Source: Chitinophaga eiseniae
GTDB lineage: Bacteria; Bacteroidota; Bacteroidia; Chitinophagales; Chitinophagaceae
DNA: 64,000 bases
NCBI RefSeq assembly: GCF_900167135.1
Contig: NZ_FUWZ01000007.1
Span: forward strand, 186,001-250,000
Direction of reading: 5' to 3'
Positions 9,939-17,400 of the stretch are shown one piece after another. The position numbers and the translations under genes were made by a program. The stretch's first letter is position 1. Each line of letters starts with the position of its first letter. Below the pieces are notes generated by a model. It was not told the DNA's origin, made no database searches, and saw only the letters and a program-made list of their open reading frames with translations.

Positions 9939-10332
9939 ATATACCCATTAAGTATTAGGAACGTTGATCGGTTATGCGCATCCGGAAACGGATATGCATA
10001 ATGTTGGTTGGTCGCAGGGGATGGTCAAAAAAATTAACGGAGTAATTACAAGGCAACTTTTGGTTTAAGTGTTGCGACAGTAAATAAACCCTTACGGTTT
10101 CTGCAGAGGAGATGGCAAATTAAAAATAAAAGCCTGGGCATTCACACATTGACATAAGAGACGAGTAGCTTATCCCAGTAGATGTTTCATTCCGACGCAA
10201 AATAGAAAATAATGCGCATTTGCTGGTGAATAAATTCGTGAATACCATAAAAGAATCGGTGAAAAGCAGAAAATCGGCCTTGAATGAAAACACCGGAAAA
10301 ACCCTAAAATATTTTATAATTAAATAATTTAA
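9939..10332. other. 394-base intergenic region upstream of the giant esterase
   Basis: A+T-rich with no convincing coding potential. It should hold the promoter for the minus-strand esterase and the 3' end of the acyltransferase transcript. The only clear structure is the palindrome at 9972-10001. No exact TAnnTTTG box was found on the minus strand. Confidence 0.6.
9972..10001 (-). promoter_or_regulatory. Palindrome in the leader of the giant esterase gene
   Basis: Two 13-base arms (TTATGCGCATCCG and CGGATATGCATAA) match at 11 of 13 positions around a 4-base centre. It lies about 35 bases upstream of the ATG. It could be an operator or a 5'-UTR hairpin; there is no T-run, so it is not a terminator. 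Confidence 0.45.
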
Positions 10333-11382
10333 CTAATAACCTACTATATACCTGCTATACTTGCCTAATATTCTTTTGATGATCTTGAGTGCAACAACAG
10401 ATCCAGCCATAATAAAAACATAGCTCAGCGTCCAGGTCAGCAGGTTGCCGGGAATCTCCCGGTGATAGAGTTTGAGGCTTACGCCCCGGAGGAACAACAC
10501 AAAAAAGTAGTGAATGTAATAGATGCCGAAGCTTAATACGGCAATGGTCCCGATCCATTGCGGGACTCTGGTATCAAGACGATACAGCCAATAGAGGAAA
10601 AAGATGCAGAAGAGTATTTTTTGAAGAAAGTCTACCCGGTCGTATAACCATGCAGGGGAGAAGTATGTGATACCCATCAATACAAGCGGCAGCAGGGTAA
10701 TCAGTAGCCGGTGCCTGTCGGCGAACGCCAGCACCTGGTTACGGTAGCGGCCTGTGAACATACCGGCCACGTATACCGAAAGAAAATGAACGGCCATCAC
10801 CAGCGTGTCGCTGAGCACACTTCTTTGCCATATCAGCGATATGGCCAGCAACGGTATCAGCAGGTAATATAATCGCGGATGTTTATCAATCTGCAGTAAC
10901 AGGGGAGAGATCAGGTAATAGAGCGTGATGACAGGTATAAACCATAGCTGTTGCAGGTGCGCGCCATGCACGAGGTAATAACCGGCCTGTTCCCATCGGG
11001 GCCAGGAGAGAAAATCCGGATGCTCATCGGTCGTAAAGCCCGGTACATCGCCACCATATACCCGGTATAATATCAGTGGAACGGACAGAACAAGATAGGG
11101 GCATATCACATACTGGAATTTCCGTTTGAGGTAGTCCCGGTATTCAAACTTATGCCCGAGATACTGAAAAAGAAAACCCGAGATGAACATGAAGAAGATC
11201 GTGGAATTCTGGAAAAGGAGGACCAGGATTTTATGTACTATCGAGTTTTCCGGCCATTGCACCAACACATGCGCCGCTACTATGTACATCATGGCAATCC
11301 CTCTGAAATTATGGACATAGCCGATAAATTTCGCGGGTGTTTTGTCGGGTGTAATCGTATGGCCGATGGCGGGTGTTTCCAT
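10333..11382 (-). CDS. Membrane acyltransferase (acyltransferase 3 family)
   Basis: A 349-residue polytopic membrane protein of the OafA/acyltransferase 3 superfamily, which transfers acetyl or similar groups to sugars. The first membrane segment has the family pattern FRGIAMMYIVAAHV, with the conserved His after the R-G-I motif, and about ten hydrophobic segments follow. It is the last gene of the leftward exopolysaccharide operon, 16 bases after the glycosyltransferase. The likely job is O-acylation of the surface polymer, which would match the esterases in the same locus (inference). It is distinct from the other acyltransferase at 16301-17377. Confidence 0.85.
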   Translation of the reverse strand: METPAIGHTITPDKTPAKFIGYVHNFRGIAMMYIVAAHVLVQWPENSIVHKILVLLFQNSTIFFMFISGFLFQYLGHKFEYRDYLKRKFQYVICPYLVLSVPLILYRVYGGDVPGFTTDEHPDFLSWPRWEQAGYYLVHGAHLQQLWFIPVITLYYLISPLLLQIDKHPRLYYLLIPLLAISLIWQRSVLSDTLVMAVHFLSVYVAGMFTGRYRNQVLAFADRHRLLITLLPLVLMGITYFSPAWLYDRVDFLQKILFCIFFLYWLYRLDTRVPQWIGTIAVLSFGIYYIHYFFVLFLRGVSLKLYHREIPGNLLTWTLSYVFIMAGSVVALKIIKRILGKYSRYIVGY

Positions 11383-11398
11383 ATATCTTTCCAGGTAT

Positions 11399-12580
11399 TT
11401 AGCGTGTTTGTGTACTTCTTTGGGCCTTGTCCCATACGGCCGACTGCTTTTTAGCGAGATACCGGAGAAAGCCCTGGTATACTGCGATGTTCATAAACAG
11501 AAAATAAAACGGGACATAAAACAGTGTTGATTTACGATGTGCTTTGGCTTGCTGATAGCCGGTGAGCGCCGCCAGATAAAAGCATACCTGTCCGGCCAGC
11601 ATCATTTGATAAAACAGGCCGGCGCCTGTCCATACCAGTATGATGTTGCTGATCAACAACAGCGGGAGGCTCAGGGGACTGAGCGTCCAGCGTAATACCC
11701 GGTGAGAGATATATTGAAACGACAATACCGGGTAACGGAATATATTGAGCAGCGGGCGGAGCATCACGATGGACTGGAAGCCGCCGGCGCTGATCCTGAC
11801 TTTTCGTTTATGTTCCTCTTCCATGGAGGAAGAGGGCGTTTCCATGGCATAGGCGTCGGGAGCATAGGCGATCCGGTAGCCGGCCATATTAATACGCAGG
11901 GAGATGATAAAGTCATCCAGGATTACTTCTTCCTCCACAGGAGTGTACAGGGAGGTCCTGATGGAGAACAATTCCCCGGCGGCGCCTACCACGCTGTACA
12001 GTTCCGCATCCATTTTTTTCAGGAAGGACTCGTACTTCCAGTAAATCCCTTCTGTGGCGGCGGCCCCGGCGGCGTCGGAGGCGATCACCTTTTTCTCGCC
12101 GGCTACGCCACCGGTGTGTCCTTCGGCGTAATGCTTCACGATATGTTTTACGGCGTCGGCGTTGAGCAGGGTGTTGGCATCGCAAAAGATTACAAAGGGA
12201 TGCTTTACCTGTTTCATGGCCCGGTTGATGGCTGCCGTTTTACCGTGCCGTTGCGGCTGGTGCAGCAGTTTAACGGAAGGGTAGCGGGCAACGATGGCCG
12301 GCGTTTGATCGGAGGACCCGTCAGTCACGAAAATGATCTCCAGTTTTTCAGACGGGTAGTTCAACTGGAGGGTGTTGAGGATTTTCTGCTCTATAAAATC
12401 GGCCTCGTTGTAGGCGGCCACCACCAGGGTCACCGGGGGCTCAAACGGCGCGGCGGGCGCCTTTGGGCGGCTGAACAGGCGTTTGATTTTAATCAGGCCG
12501 TACAACAGGATGCCGTATCCTATGTAGTTATAAAACAGGATAAAAAACGCGGTAAAGAATATGAGGTATATAGTGATCAT
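11399..12580 (-). CDS. Family 2 glycosyltransferase, membrane-anchored
   Basis: A 393-residue enzyme with an N-terminal membrane segment (about 1-28), a GT2 catalytic domain starting at PPVTLVVAAYNEADF, an FVTDGSSD donor-binding motif, an FCDANT acid motif and the acceptor-side ED-like VILDDF. Where processive enzymes have QxxRW this protein has EHKRKVR, common in non-cellulose members of this branch. Two or three C-terminal membrane helices follow. It probably adds a sugar to the lipid-linked repeat unit at the inner membrane. It is flanked by the subunit 3 gene upstream and an acyltransferase downstream in the same operon. Confidence 0.88.
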   Translation of the reverse strand: MITIYLIFFTAFFILFYNYIGYGILLYGLIKIKRLFSRPKAPAAPFEPPVTLVVAAYNEADFIEQKILNTLQLNYPSEKLEIIFVTDGSSDQTPAIVARYPSVKLLHQPQRHGKTAAINRAMKQVKHPFVIFCDANTLLNADAVKHIVKHYAEGHTGGVAGEKKVIASDAAGAAATEGIYWKYESFLKKMDAELYSVVGAAGELFSIRTSLYTPVEEEVILDDFIISLRINMAGYRIAYAPDAYAMETPSSSMEEEHKRKVRISAGGFQSIVMLRPLLNIFRYPVLSFQYISHRVLRWTLSPLSLPLLLISNIILVWTGAGLFYQMMLAGQVCFYLAALTGYQQAKAHRKSTLFYVPFYFLFMNIAVYQGFLRYLAKKQSAVWDKAQRSTQTR

Positions 12581-12600
12581 GATCGTTCGCTAATAGATGC

Positions 12601-13176
12601 CTATTCAGTTGCCCAGCACCGTTGCCCGGGTTGCAGGGGAATGCAGCCCTGATAGCGGCCCGGAATGTATTCGTATGCCATCGCCCTGGTGGCGCCCTGC
12701 ATAGAAGTGCAGTAGCCCATGACGGTATACTTCTTCAGGGTCATAAAAAACGAGTCTCCGAACAGCCTGGAGGATATTTTACCCATCAGGCCTTCCCAGG
12801 GGCGGCTTTTTTTCTCAAAATGCGCTACGATAGCGGCTTTATCTTCCTTGCTGCAATGCACGAACGACTTGTTGTACTGTGTCCGGGCATAGGAGGCTAC
12901 GTCTTCCAGTCCGTATAAAAAGCGGTTCTGCACCTTCCGGGATGAACAGTCGCGTATCATCGTCACGATGAAGTCGTGTACCCCGGCGCTTTTGGCGCCG
13001 GGCGTATCGGTCTCCGGGATGATCACCTCCGCCAGTTCAGCGATAAGCGGCACGTACTGGTCGAGGTCCAGGAGGTCGGGCTTTTTGTTGAAATGGTAGT
13101 AGCTGGCGCCGCCGGCGATGGCGGCTCCTGCGCCTCCAAACAACAGTATTCTGGCAATGGCTTTCCGTCTGTTCAT
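12601..13176 (-). CDS. Gluconate 2-dehydrogenase subunit 3 family protein, Tat signal
   Basis: A 191-residue small-subunit homologue of membrane-associated sugar dehydrogenases. The N-terminus is a twin-arginine type signal (MNRRKAIARILLFGGAG), followed by the family pattern L-A-E-V-I-I-P-E-T-D-T-P-G-A (about residues 46-60). In gluconate and FAD-glucose dehydrogenases this subunit carries the Tat signal and takes the signal-less flavoprotein out with it. The flavoprotein is normally adjacent; here the only candidate is the GMC oxidoreductase at 1345-3045, about 9.5 kb away. It sits inside the exopolysaccharide operon, 7 bases after the esterase gene. Confidence 0.85.
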   Translation of the reverse strand: MNRRKAIARILLFGGAGAAIAGGASYYHFNKKPDLLDLDQYVPLIAELAEVIIPETDTPGAKSAGVHDFIVTMIRDCSSRKVQNRFLYGLEDVASYARTQYNKSFVHCSKEDKAAIVAHFEKKSRPWEGLMGKISSRLFGDSFFMTLKKYTVMGYCTSMQGATRAMAYEYIPGRYQGCIPLQPGQRCWATE

Positions 13177-13183
13177 CGGGTCC

Positions 13184-13987
13184 TTATTTTTTTCGCTTGA
13201 TGGCGTTATAGCTCTGGTATTGCAGGAGCCATTCGTAAATGTTCATCCCGTTTTCGCGGTAACGCGGATCGTAAAATGAATGCCAGCAACAGTGGGCGCC
13301 CTGGTAAACCGTCAGCTTGTTGAGCCTGGGTTTATATTTGCCGATGCTGTCGATGGCCTCTTTGGCGTTGTTCAGGAAATAATCATCCTTGTTGCCCGCA
13401 AAGTACCAGGTGTGGATATCTGCGTCTGCCGCCAGTTTATACCGTTTGAGATAGGGAGGGTCTATCCTTGCGGCCGACATGGTGATGCAGCCGGCGATGC
13501 GGTTAGACAATTCCCTTTCGTGTGTTTTGGCAGATTCCACGGACCATCCGCCGGCGCTGTAGCCGGTAAGGTACATCCTGGTGGTGTCTACCGGATAGTT
13601 TTTGATGACGTCATCCAGCATATTGCTGACGTCCTGTGGGGCCATGGACCAGCTCTCTGCCAGTGGCGCCACTACGATGAATTTGTACAGTTGCCCGTCT
13701 TTTTTGTTGACAGCCTCTATCTTTTTCCCTTCTTTCAGCTGGCGGGTAACACCCTCCCGGAAGATCTTGCTGAGGTCTTTACCCGCAATGCTGCGCCCGT
13801 GGAAACAAACCAGCAGCGGATATTTTTTACCGGGCACGTTCTCTTCGGGAGTGTAGATCAGCGCCTGTCTTTTCTGCCAGGGGCCGATCCTGACTTCTAT
13901 ATTGCGCATCGGGCTATATTGCTGCTGACCCGCTGCTATGATCCCTGTCAGCAAACAGCCTAGCAGGGTCATCATTCTCCGATACAT
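13184..13987 (-). CDS. Secreted alpha/beta-hydrolase (esterase)
   Basis: A 267-residue single-domain protein with a signal peptide (about 1-20). It has an oxyanion region CFHGRS (61-66), the nucleophile elbow TGYSAGG (Ser144) and a C-terminal His within GAHCCWH (His232 or His236). The fold is that of poly-hydroxybutyrate depolymerase or feruloyl/acetyl-xylan esterases. Its C-terminal segment (NIYEWLLQY) matches the end of the esterase domain in the 1286-residue protein (NVYEWMLSY), so these are relatives. Position within the exopolysaccharide operon suggests it removes acyl groups from the polymer in the periplasm or outside (inference). Confidence 0.82.
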   Translation of the reverse strand: MYRRMMTLLGCLLTGIIAAGQQQYSPMRNIEVRIGPWQKRQALIYTPEENVPGKKYPLLVCFHGRSIAGKDLSKIFREGVTRQLKEGKKIEAVNKKDGQLYKFIVVAPLAESWSMAPQDVSNMLDDVIKNYPVDTTRMYLTGYSAGGWSVESAKTHERELSNRIAGCITMSAARIDPPYLKRYKLAADADIHTWYFAGNKDDYFLNNAKEAIDSIGKYKPRLNKLTVYQGAHCCWHSFYDPRYRENGMNIYEWLLQYQSYNAIKRKK

Positions 13988-14015
13988 AACAGTTCCTTTT
14001 AGATGAAAACAACAA

Positions 14016-14741
14016 TTACAACTGCGCCATTACATTTTCCAGCGTAGTGCCTACCAGCGCCTCCAGTATCAGTTTAGACTGACGGAGAACCTTTTCCAGC
14101 TGGATGTGTTTCACCATTTCACCGTTGTAAGCGCTGTAATTCTGTTTGTAAATTTCCAGGGGAACTGCAGGGTCGCCTGCACGGAATTTTTCTTCTGTCT
14201 GGTTGAAGTTCTGCAGCGCGTCTTCCATCAGCGGCATGTGCAGCTCAAACAGTTTTTTGTTGGCGGCATATTCTTCGTAAGCCTCCAGCACTTTGCCTTT
14301 CAGGGCATTGGATTCCGCTTCGCGCTGTTTCTCCAGCAAACGGCCTTCTGCTTTTACCCTTTTGACATCGTTGGGGATTTTAATGAGATTGCCGAGTGGC
14401 AACATCACCCCGAAGTTGTAACGAGGGTAGTAGTTGGCGTTGACATTGTTGTTACTGTTGCCCTTGATGGTAAACTCGTTGAGGTTGCCCGCAGCGGTGA
14501 AGTGGTTCAGCCAGGCAGATCCCGCGATGTTCTTTTCGTATTTGTTGATTTCCTTTTTGATAGCATACTGACTGATGTCGGGGTTTTGCAGTGCCAGTTC
14601 CACCAGCTTTTCTTTAAAACGGGCTACCGTCACGGGGTCCGCCGGCATTTTTAATAACACAGCAGTATCTTTTTTCTGCAGCTGCGCGAAGGCGAAGATG
14701 CTCATACACATTACCAGAACGGTAGATAGCATTTTTTTCAT
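14016..14741 (-). CDS. Short TolC-like periplasmic/outer-membrane protein
   Basis: A 241-residue protein with a signal peptide (about 1-19) and a long helical, charged stretch (about 105-235) resembling half of a TolC/outer-membrane efflux protein. Full TolC proteins have two such halves and about 450 residues, so this is about half length. It overlaps the polymerase gene upstream by four bases (ATGA), which implies translational coupling. No Wza-type export lipoprotein is present in this operon, so this protein might take part in polymer export (inference). It could instead be a helical scaffold. Confidence 0.6.
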   Translation of the reverse strand: MKKMLSTVLVMCMSIFAFAQLQKKDTAVLLKMPADPVTVARFKEKLVELALQNPDISQYAIKKEINKYEKNIAGSAWLNHFTAAGNLNEFTIKGNSNNNVNANYYPRYNFGVMLPLGNLIKIPNDVKRVKAEGRLLEKQREAESNALKGKVLEAYEEYAANKKLFELHMPLMEDALQNFNQTEEKFRAGDPAVPLEIYKQNYSAYNGEMVKHIQLEKVLRQSKLILEALVGTTLENVMAQL

Positions 14742-16180
14742 GATTGAGTATTTAAGGCGTATAGATATTTAACTTTTATAGCGATAGCAGTAAGTGCGTT
14801 CAGCATAATCGATGATTCCACGAGCGTGGAAGCGTCCTGTGCGTATTGGGCCAGCGCCATCTCCAGCATAGAGGCGGCGATGCCTAACATCAGCAGTTTG
14901 TTGACTTCTCCTTCTATCCGGAAATAGTTCCGGACAGCAATACAGATCAACAGGAAGAAGTTGGCGGCTACCAGAAGCACGCCCAGCCAGCCGGTTTCCA
15001 GTACGGCGCGCAGGTAGCCGTTGTCCGTTTGCAGGTTGGCTACCGGGTGCCCGGGGTAGAACAGCAGCCCGTTGCCGCCGGTGGTCATCACGCCGCCGCC
15101 CAGCGGATGGTCGTAAATATAAGGTTGTATGCGGTGACGGTTTTCATCCCGTACGTCCATAGAGGCGTCCTGCTTTCCGAGGAAAGCGGTCCGTATGCGG
15201 ATCACCGTACCATTGCTATGGAAAGGACCAAAGAGGATGACCAGGCCGGTAAACCCGAAGGCGATGGCGATCAGGATCGTATTGCGGTTGCGCAGGGTGG
15301 TGAGCAAAAACAGCAGCAATCCTACCGGCAGCATCACGTAACCGGTGCGGGTGCCGGAGTAAGCCAGCGCGAGCCCCTGTAGTATGATGGAGATGATCAG
15401 CAGGAGCTTCTTTTTCAGGTTCAGCGCTGACAGTTTGGCCGTTAGCAGTATCAGGCAGATGATAATGTTGCAGGCCATGATAATACCGAAGGACGCCGCG
15501 TCCGACATAAAGGAAAAGATGCGGATACCGGAAATGATGATCGTGGTATTGAACATCTTGGGGTATTTGGCGATAAACGCCTTTTCGTAGGGCATCAGTC
15601 CGAACCACTGCTGCAGACAGGCATAAATGGCTGCCGCCGTACAAATAGCGATCCAGAACTTAAAGAACGTACGTACGTCTTTCATGCTGTTGAACACATG
15701 CAGGCCTATGCCAAGGAAAATCATATTCCGCGCAAAAACACGGAAGAAGATGAACCAGGCAAGGATGCGGTGCCCCGCAGGGTTAGCAATCTGGATAATG
15801 AGGAGAAGGGTATAGAGATAAAAAGAGATGAGCAGCGCGTCTTTCATGAACTGCACTTTTTTGACGCTCTTGTCGCCCCGGCGGAGAATACAGCCCAGTA
15901 AAGTACTGATCAGCAAGCCGTCCATCACTACGCCCACACTCTGGCTGGAGCCGGAAATCCTCTCCAGTAAGGGCAGTATCAGGGTGATGGTGATAAAAAT
16001 GTAGTATCCGAGCTTGTAGTTGACGACACATACGAGGCAGATGGCCATACCGATAATACCCACTACCATCGCTATGCCGATTTTCAGGTCCAGCGAAGCC
16101 ACGTAGGTGAGTATCGGTACCAGCATTACCCAGAGTACGATCGTCAACAGGCGGATGATATTTCTTTTAATCGCAAACAT
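14738..16180 (-). CDS. O-antigen ligase / Wzy-type polymerase family membrane protein
   Basis: A 480-residue protein with about eleven or twelve hydrophobic segments and a large soluble loop around residues 330-390 containing DVRDENRHRIQPYIYDHPLGGG. The loop pattern (conserved Arg, His and a PLGGG turn) is typical of the Wzy_C/O-antigen-ligase family. Wzy joins undecaprenyl-linked repeat units in the periplasm; WaaL transfers them to lipid A. With Wzx and Wzc-like genes in the same locus, polymerase is the more likely role. It lies 16 bases downstream of the 35-residue reading frame. Confidence 0.82.
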   Translation of the reverse strand: MFAIKRNIIRLLTIVLWVMLVPILTYVASLDLKIGIAMVVGIIGMAICLVCVVNYKLGYYIFITITLILPLLERISGSSQSVGVVMDGLLISTLLGCILRRGDKSVKKVQFMKDALLISFYLYTLLLIIQIANPAGHRILAWFIFFRVFARNMIFLGIGLHVFNSMKDVRTFFKFWIAICTAAAIYACLQQWFGLMPYEKAFIAKYPKMFNTTIIISGIRIFSFMSDAASFGIIMACNIIICLILLTAKLSALNLKKKLLLIISIILQGLALAYSGTRTGYVMLPVGLLLFLLTTLRNRNTILIAIAFGFTGLVILFGPFHSNGTVIRIRTAFLGKQDASMDVRDENRHRIQPYIYDHPLGGGVMTTGGNGLLFYPGHPVANLQTDNGYLRAVLETGWLGVLLVAANFFLLICIAVRNYFRIEGEVNKLLMLGIAASMLEMALAQYAQDASTLVESSIMLNALTAIAIKVKYLYALNTQS

Positions 16181-16196
16181 TCGGTCTGACGGATTA

Positions 16197-16304
16197 TTAC
16201 AGGAATATTGTTTTGATCAGCAACAGGAGGATAATCACGCCTGCAAAGAGGATGATCAATGATTGATGCAGTCCTTCGCTGATGAATCTTTTTTCTTTTT
16301 TCAT
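16197..16304 (-). CDS. 35-residue single-pass membrane microprotein
   Basis: A short reading frame with ATG at 16304-16302 and TAA at 16199-16197. The product starts MKKEKRFISEGLHQS, continues with one hydrophobic helix (about residues 16-35, SLIILFAGVIILLLLIKTIF) and stops. The start codon overlaps the stop of the acyltransferase (ATGA at 16301-16304), a coupling arrangement seen elsewhere in this operon, and the polymerase follows 16 bases later. The positive N-terminus predicts an N-in orientation. No homologue is recognised; an accessory subunit of the polymerase or acyltransferase is possible (inference). Confidence 0.6.
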   Translation of the reverse strand: MKKEKRFISEGLHQSLIILFAGVIILLLLIKTIFL

Positions 16305-17377
16305 GATATACCTACGGCATTTTTCGTTACGTTTCTTTCTTTAAAGGGACCTGTAAACAGAAAATTCAAACGCATCAGCAGGCAAAAACGGTACAGGATG
16401 ATGGAACCGAAGAGGCCTGCTATTATAAGGAAAACAGTGATCACCGGGATGTTGGTCAGCATACCTGTTTTCAGGATGGCTACCCGTAACAGGAAGATGA
16501 TGCCCAGATGCAACAGGTAGATGTATAAAGAATAATGCCCGATGGTCTGCAGTATTTTCAGCTTCTCGTATTTGGCGAGAATGAAAGAGAGCATGATCAC
16601 CAGTATTCCGCCCAGCATGGCCAGCAGGGAAAACAGGTAGATGCTCATATCTTCATGCGACATGCAGTAGTATTGCACCAGCAGGAATGCCGGTACCAGC
16701 GCCAGCGCTTTCCACGGGGACGAGAGCTGTTGTTGCACTTTCTCCGAGAAGAAATAAGGCGCCGACAGATGCCCCAAAACAAAGTAGATGTAGTAAATCA
16801 TTACGTCGGAGATGGTGCTGATATCGCCGGCGTAGGATTTCATGCCCAACATCACCAGGCCCAGCGCCACTTGTATCGCCGGATGCAGTTTTAATACTGT
16901 GGAGGTGAAGAGATACAGGACCGATACGTTGAACAGTGCGGCCAGGTACCAGAGCTGGAGCATGCTCCTCGGATGAATGAGGATATCAACGTAGTTGTCG
17001 ACGGTCAGCTTATGATTGGTGTAGTCCGTAAATAAAATCTGAAGGGTGACCTGGATCACGCACCACAACAGGTACGGATACAGCAGGGTATTGATCTTCG
17101 AGATCAGGAAGTTAAGCGGTCCGCGCTTTTTTACGCTGGAGGCGAAGAACAGTCCGGACAGGAAGAAGAACAGCGGCATACGGAAGCCATAGAGCATTTC
17201 ATTGGCTTCCATCATCACCTGGTTAATATTGGCACCGGTATAAAGCAAACCATAAATTACATGGCGATACAGTACGAAAATAATGGCAATACCTTTCGCG
17301 TAGTCAACCCAGGCATAACGCCGGGAAGTTTGGGGGCGGAATGAAAAAATGTAATTGATGGCTGCTGTCAGTTTCAT
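16301..17377 (-). CDS. Membrane acyltransferase (acyltransferase 3 family)
   Basis: A 358-residue polytopic protein. The signature YAKGIAIIFVLYRHVIYG (about residues 25-42) carries the Arg-His pair of the acyltransferase 3 superfamily, followed by FRMPLFFFLSGLFFA, another family hallmark. About ten membrane helices are expected. It is the second gene of the leftward operon, 23 bases after the Wzc-like gene, and its stop overlaps the microprotein start. Likely it acetylates or otherwise acylates repeat-unit sugars at the inner membrane. Confidence 0.87.
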   Translation of the reverse strand: MKLTAAINYIFSFRPQTSRRYAWVDYAKGIAIIFVLYRHVIYGLLYTGANINQVMMEANEMLYGFRMPLFFFLSGLFFASSVKKRGPLNFLISKINTLLYPYLLWCVIQVTLQILFTDYTNHKLTVDNYVDILIHPRSMLQLWYLAALFNVSVLYLFTSTVLKLHPAIQVALGLVMLGMKSYAGDISTISDVMIYYIYFVLGHLSAPYFFSEKVQQQLSSPWKALALVPAFLLVQYYCMSHEDMSIYLFSLLAMLGGILVIMLSFILAKYEKLKILQTIGHYSLYIYLLHLGIIFLLRVAILKTGMLTNIPVITVFLIIAGLFGSIILYRFCLLMRLNFLFTGPFKERNVTKNAVGIS

Positions 17378-17400
17378 TAGATGTCTTTTTGGGCAGAACG

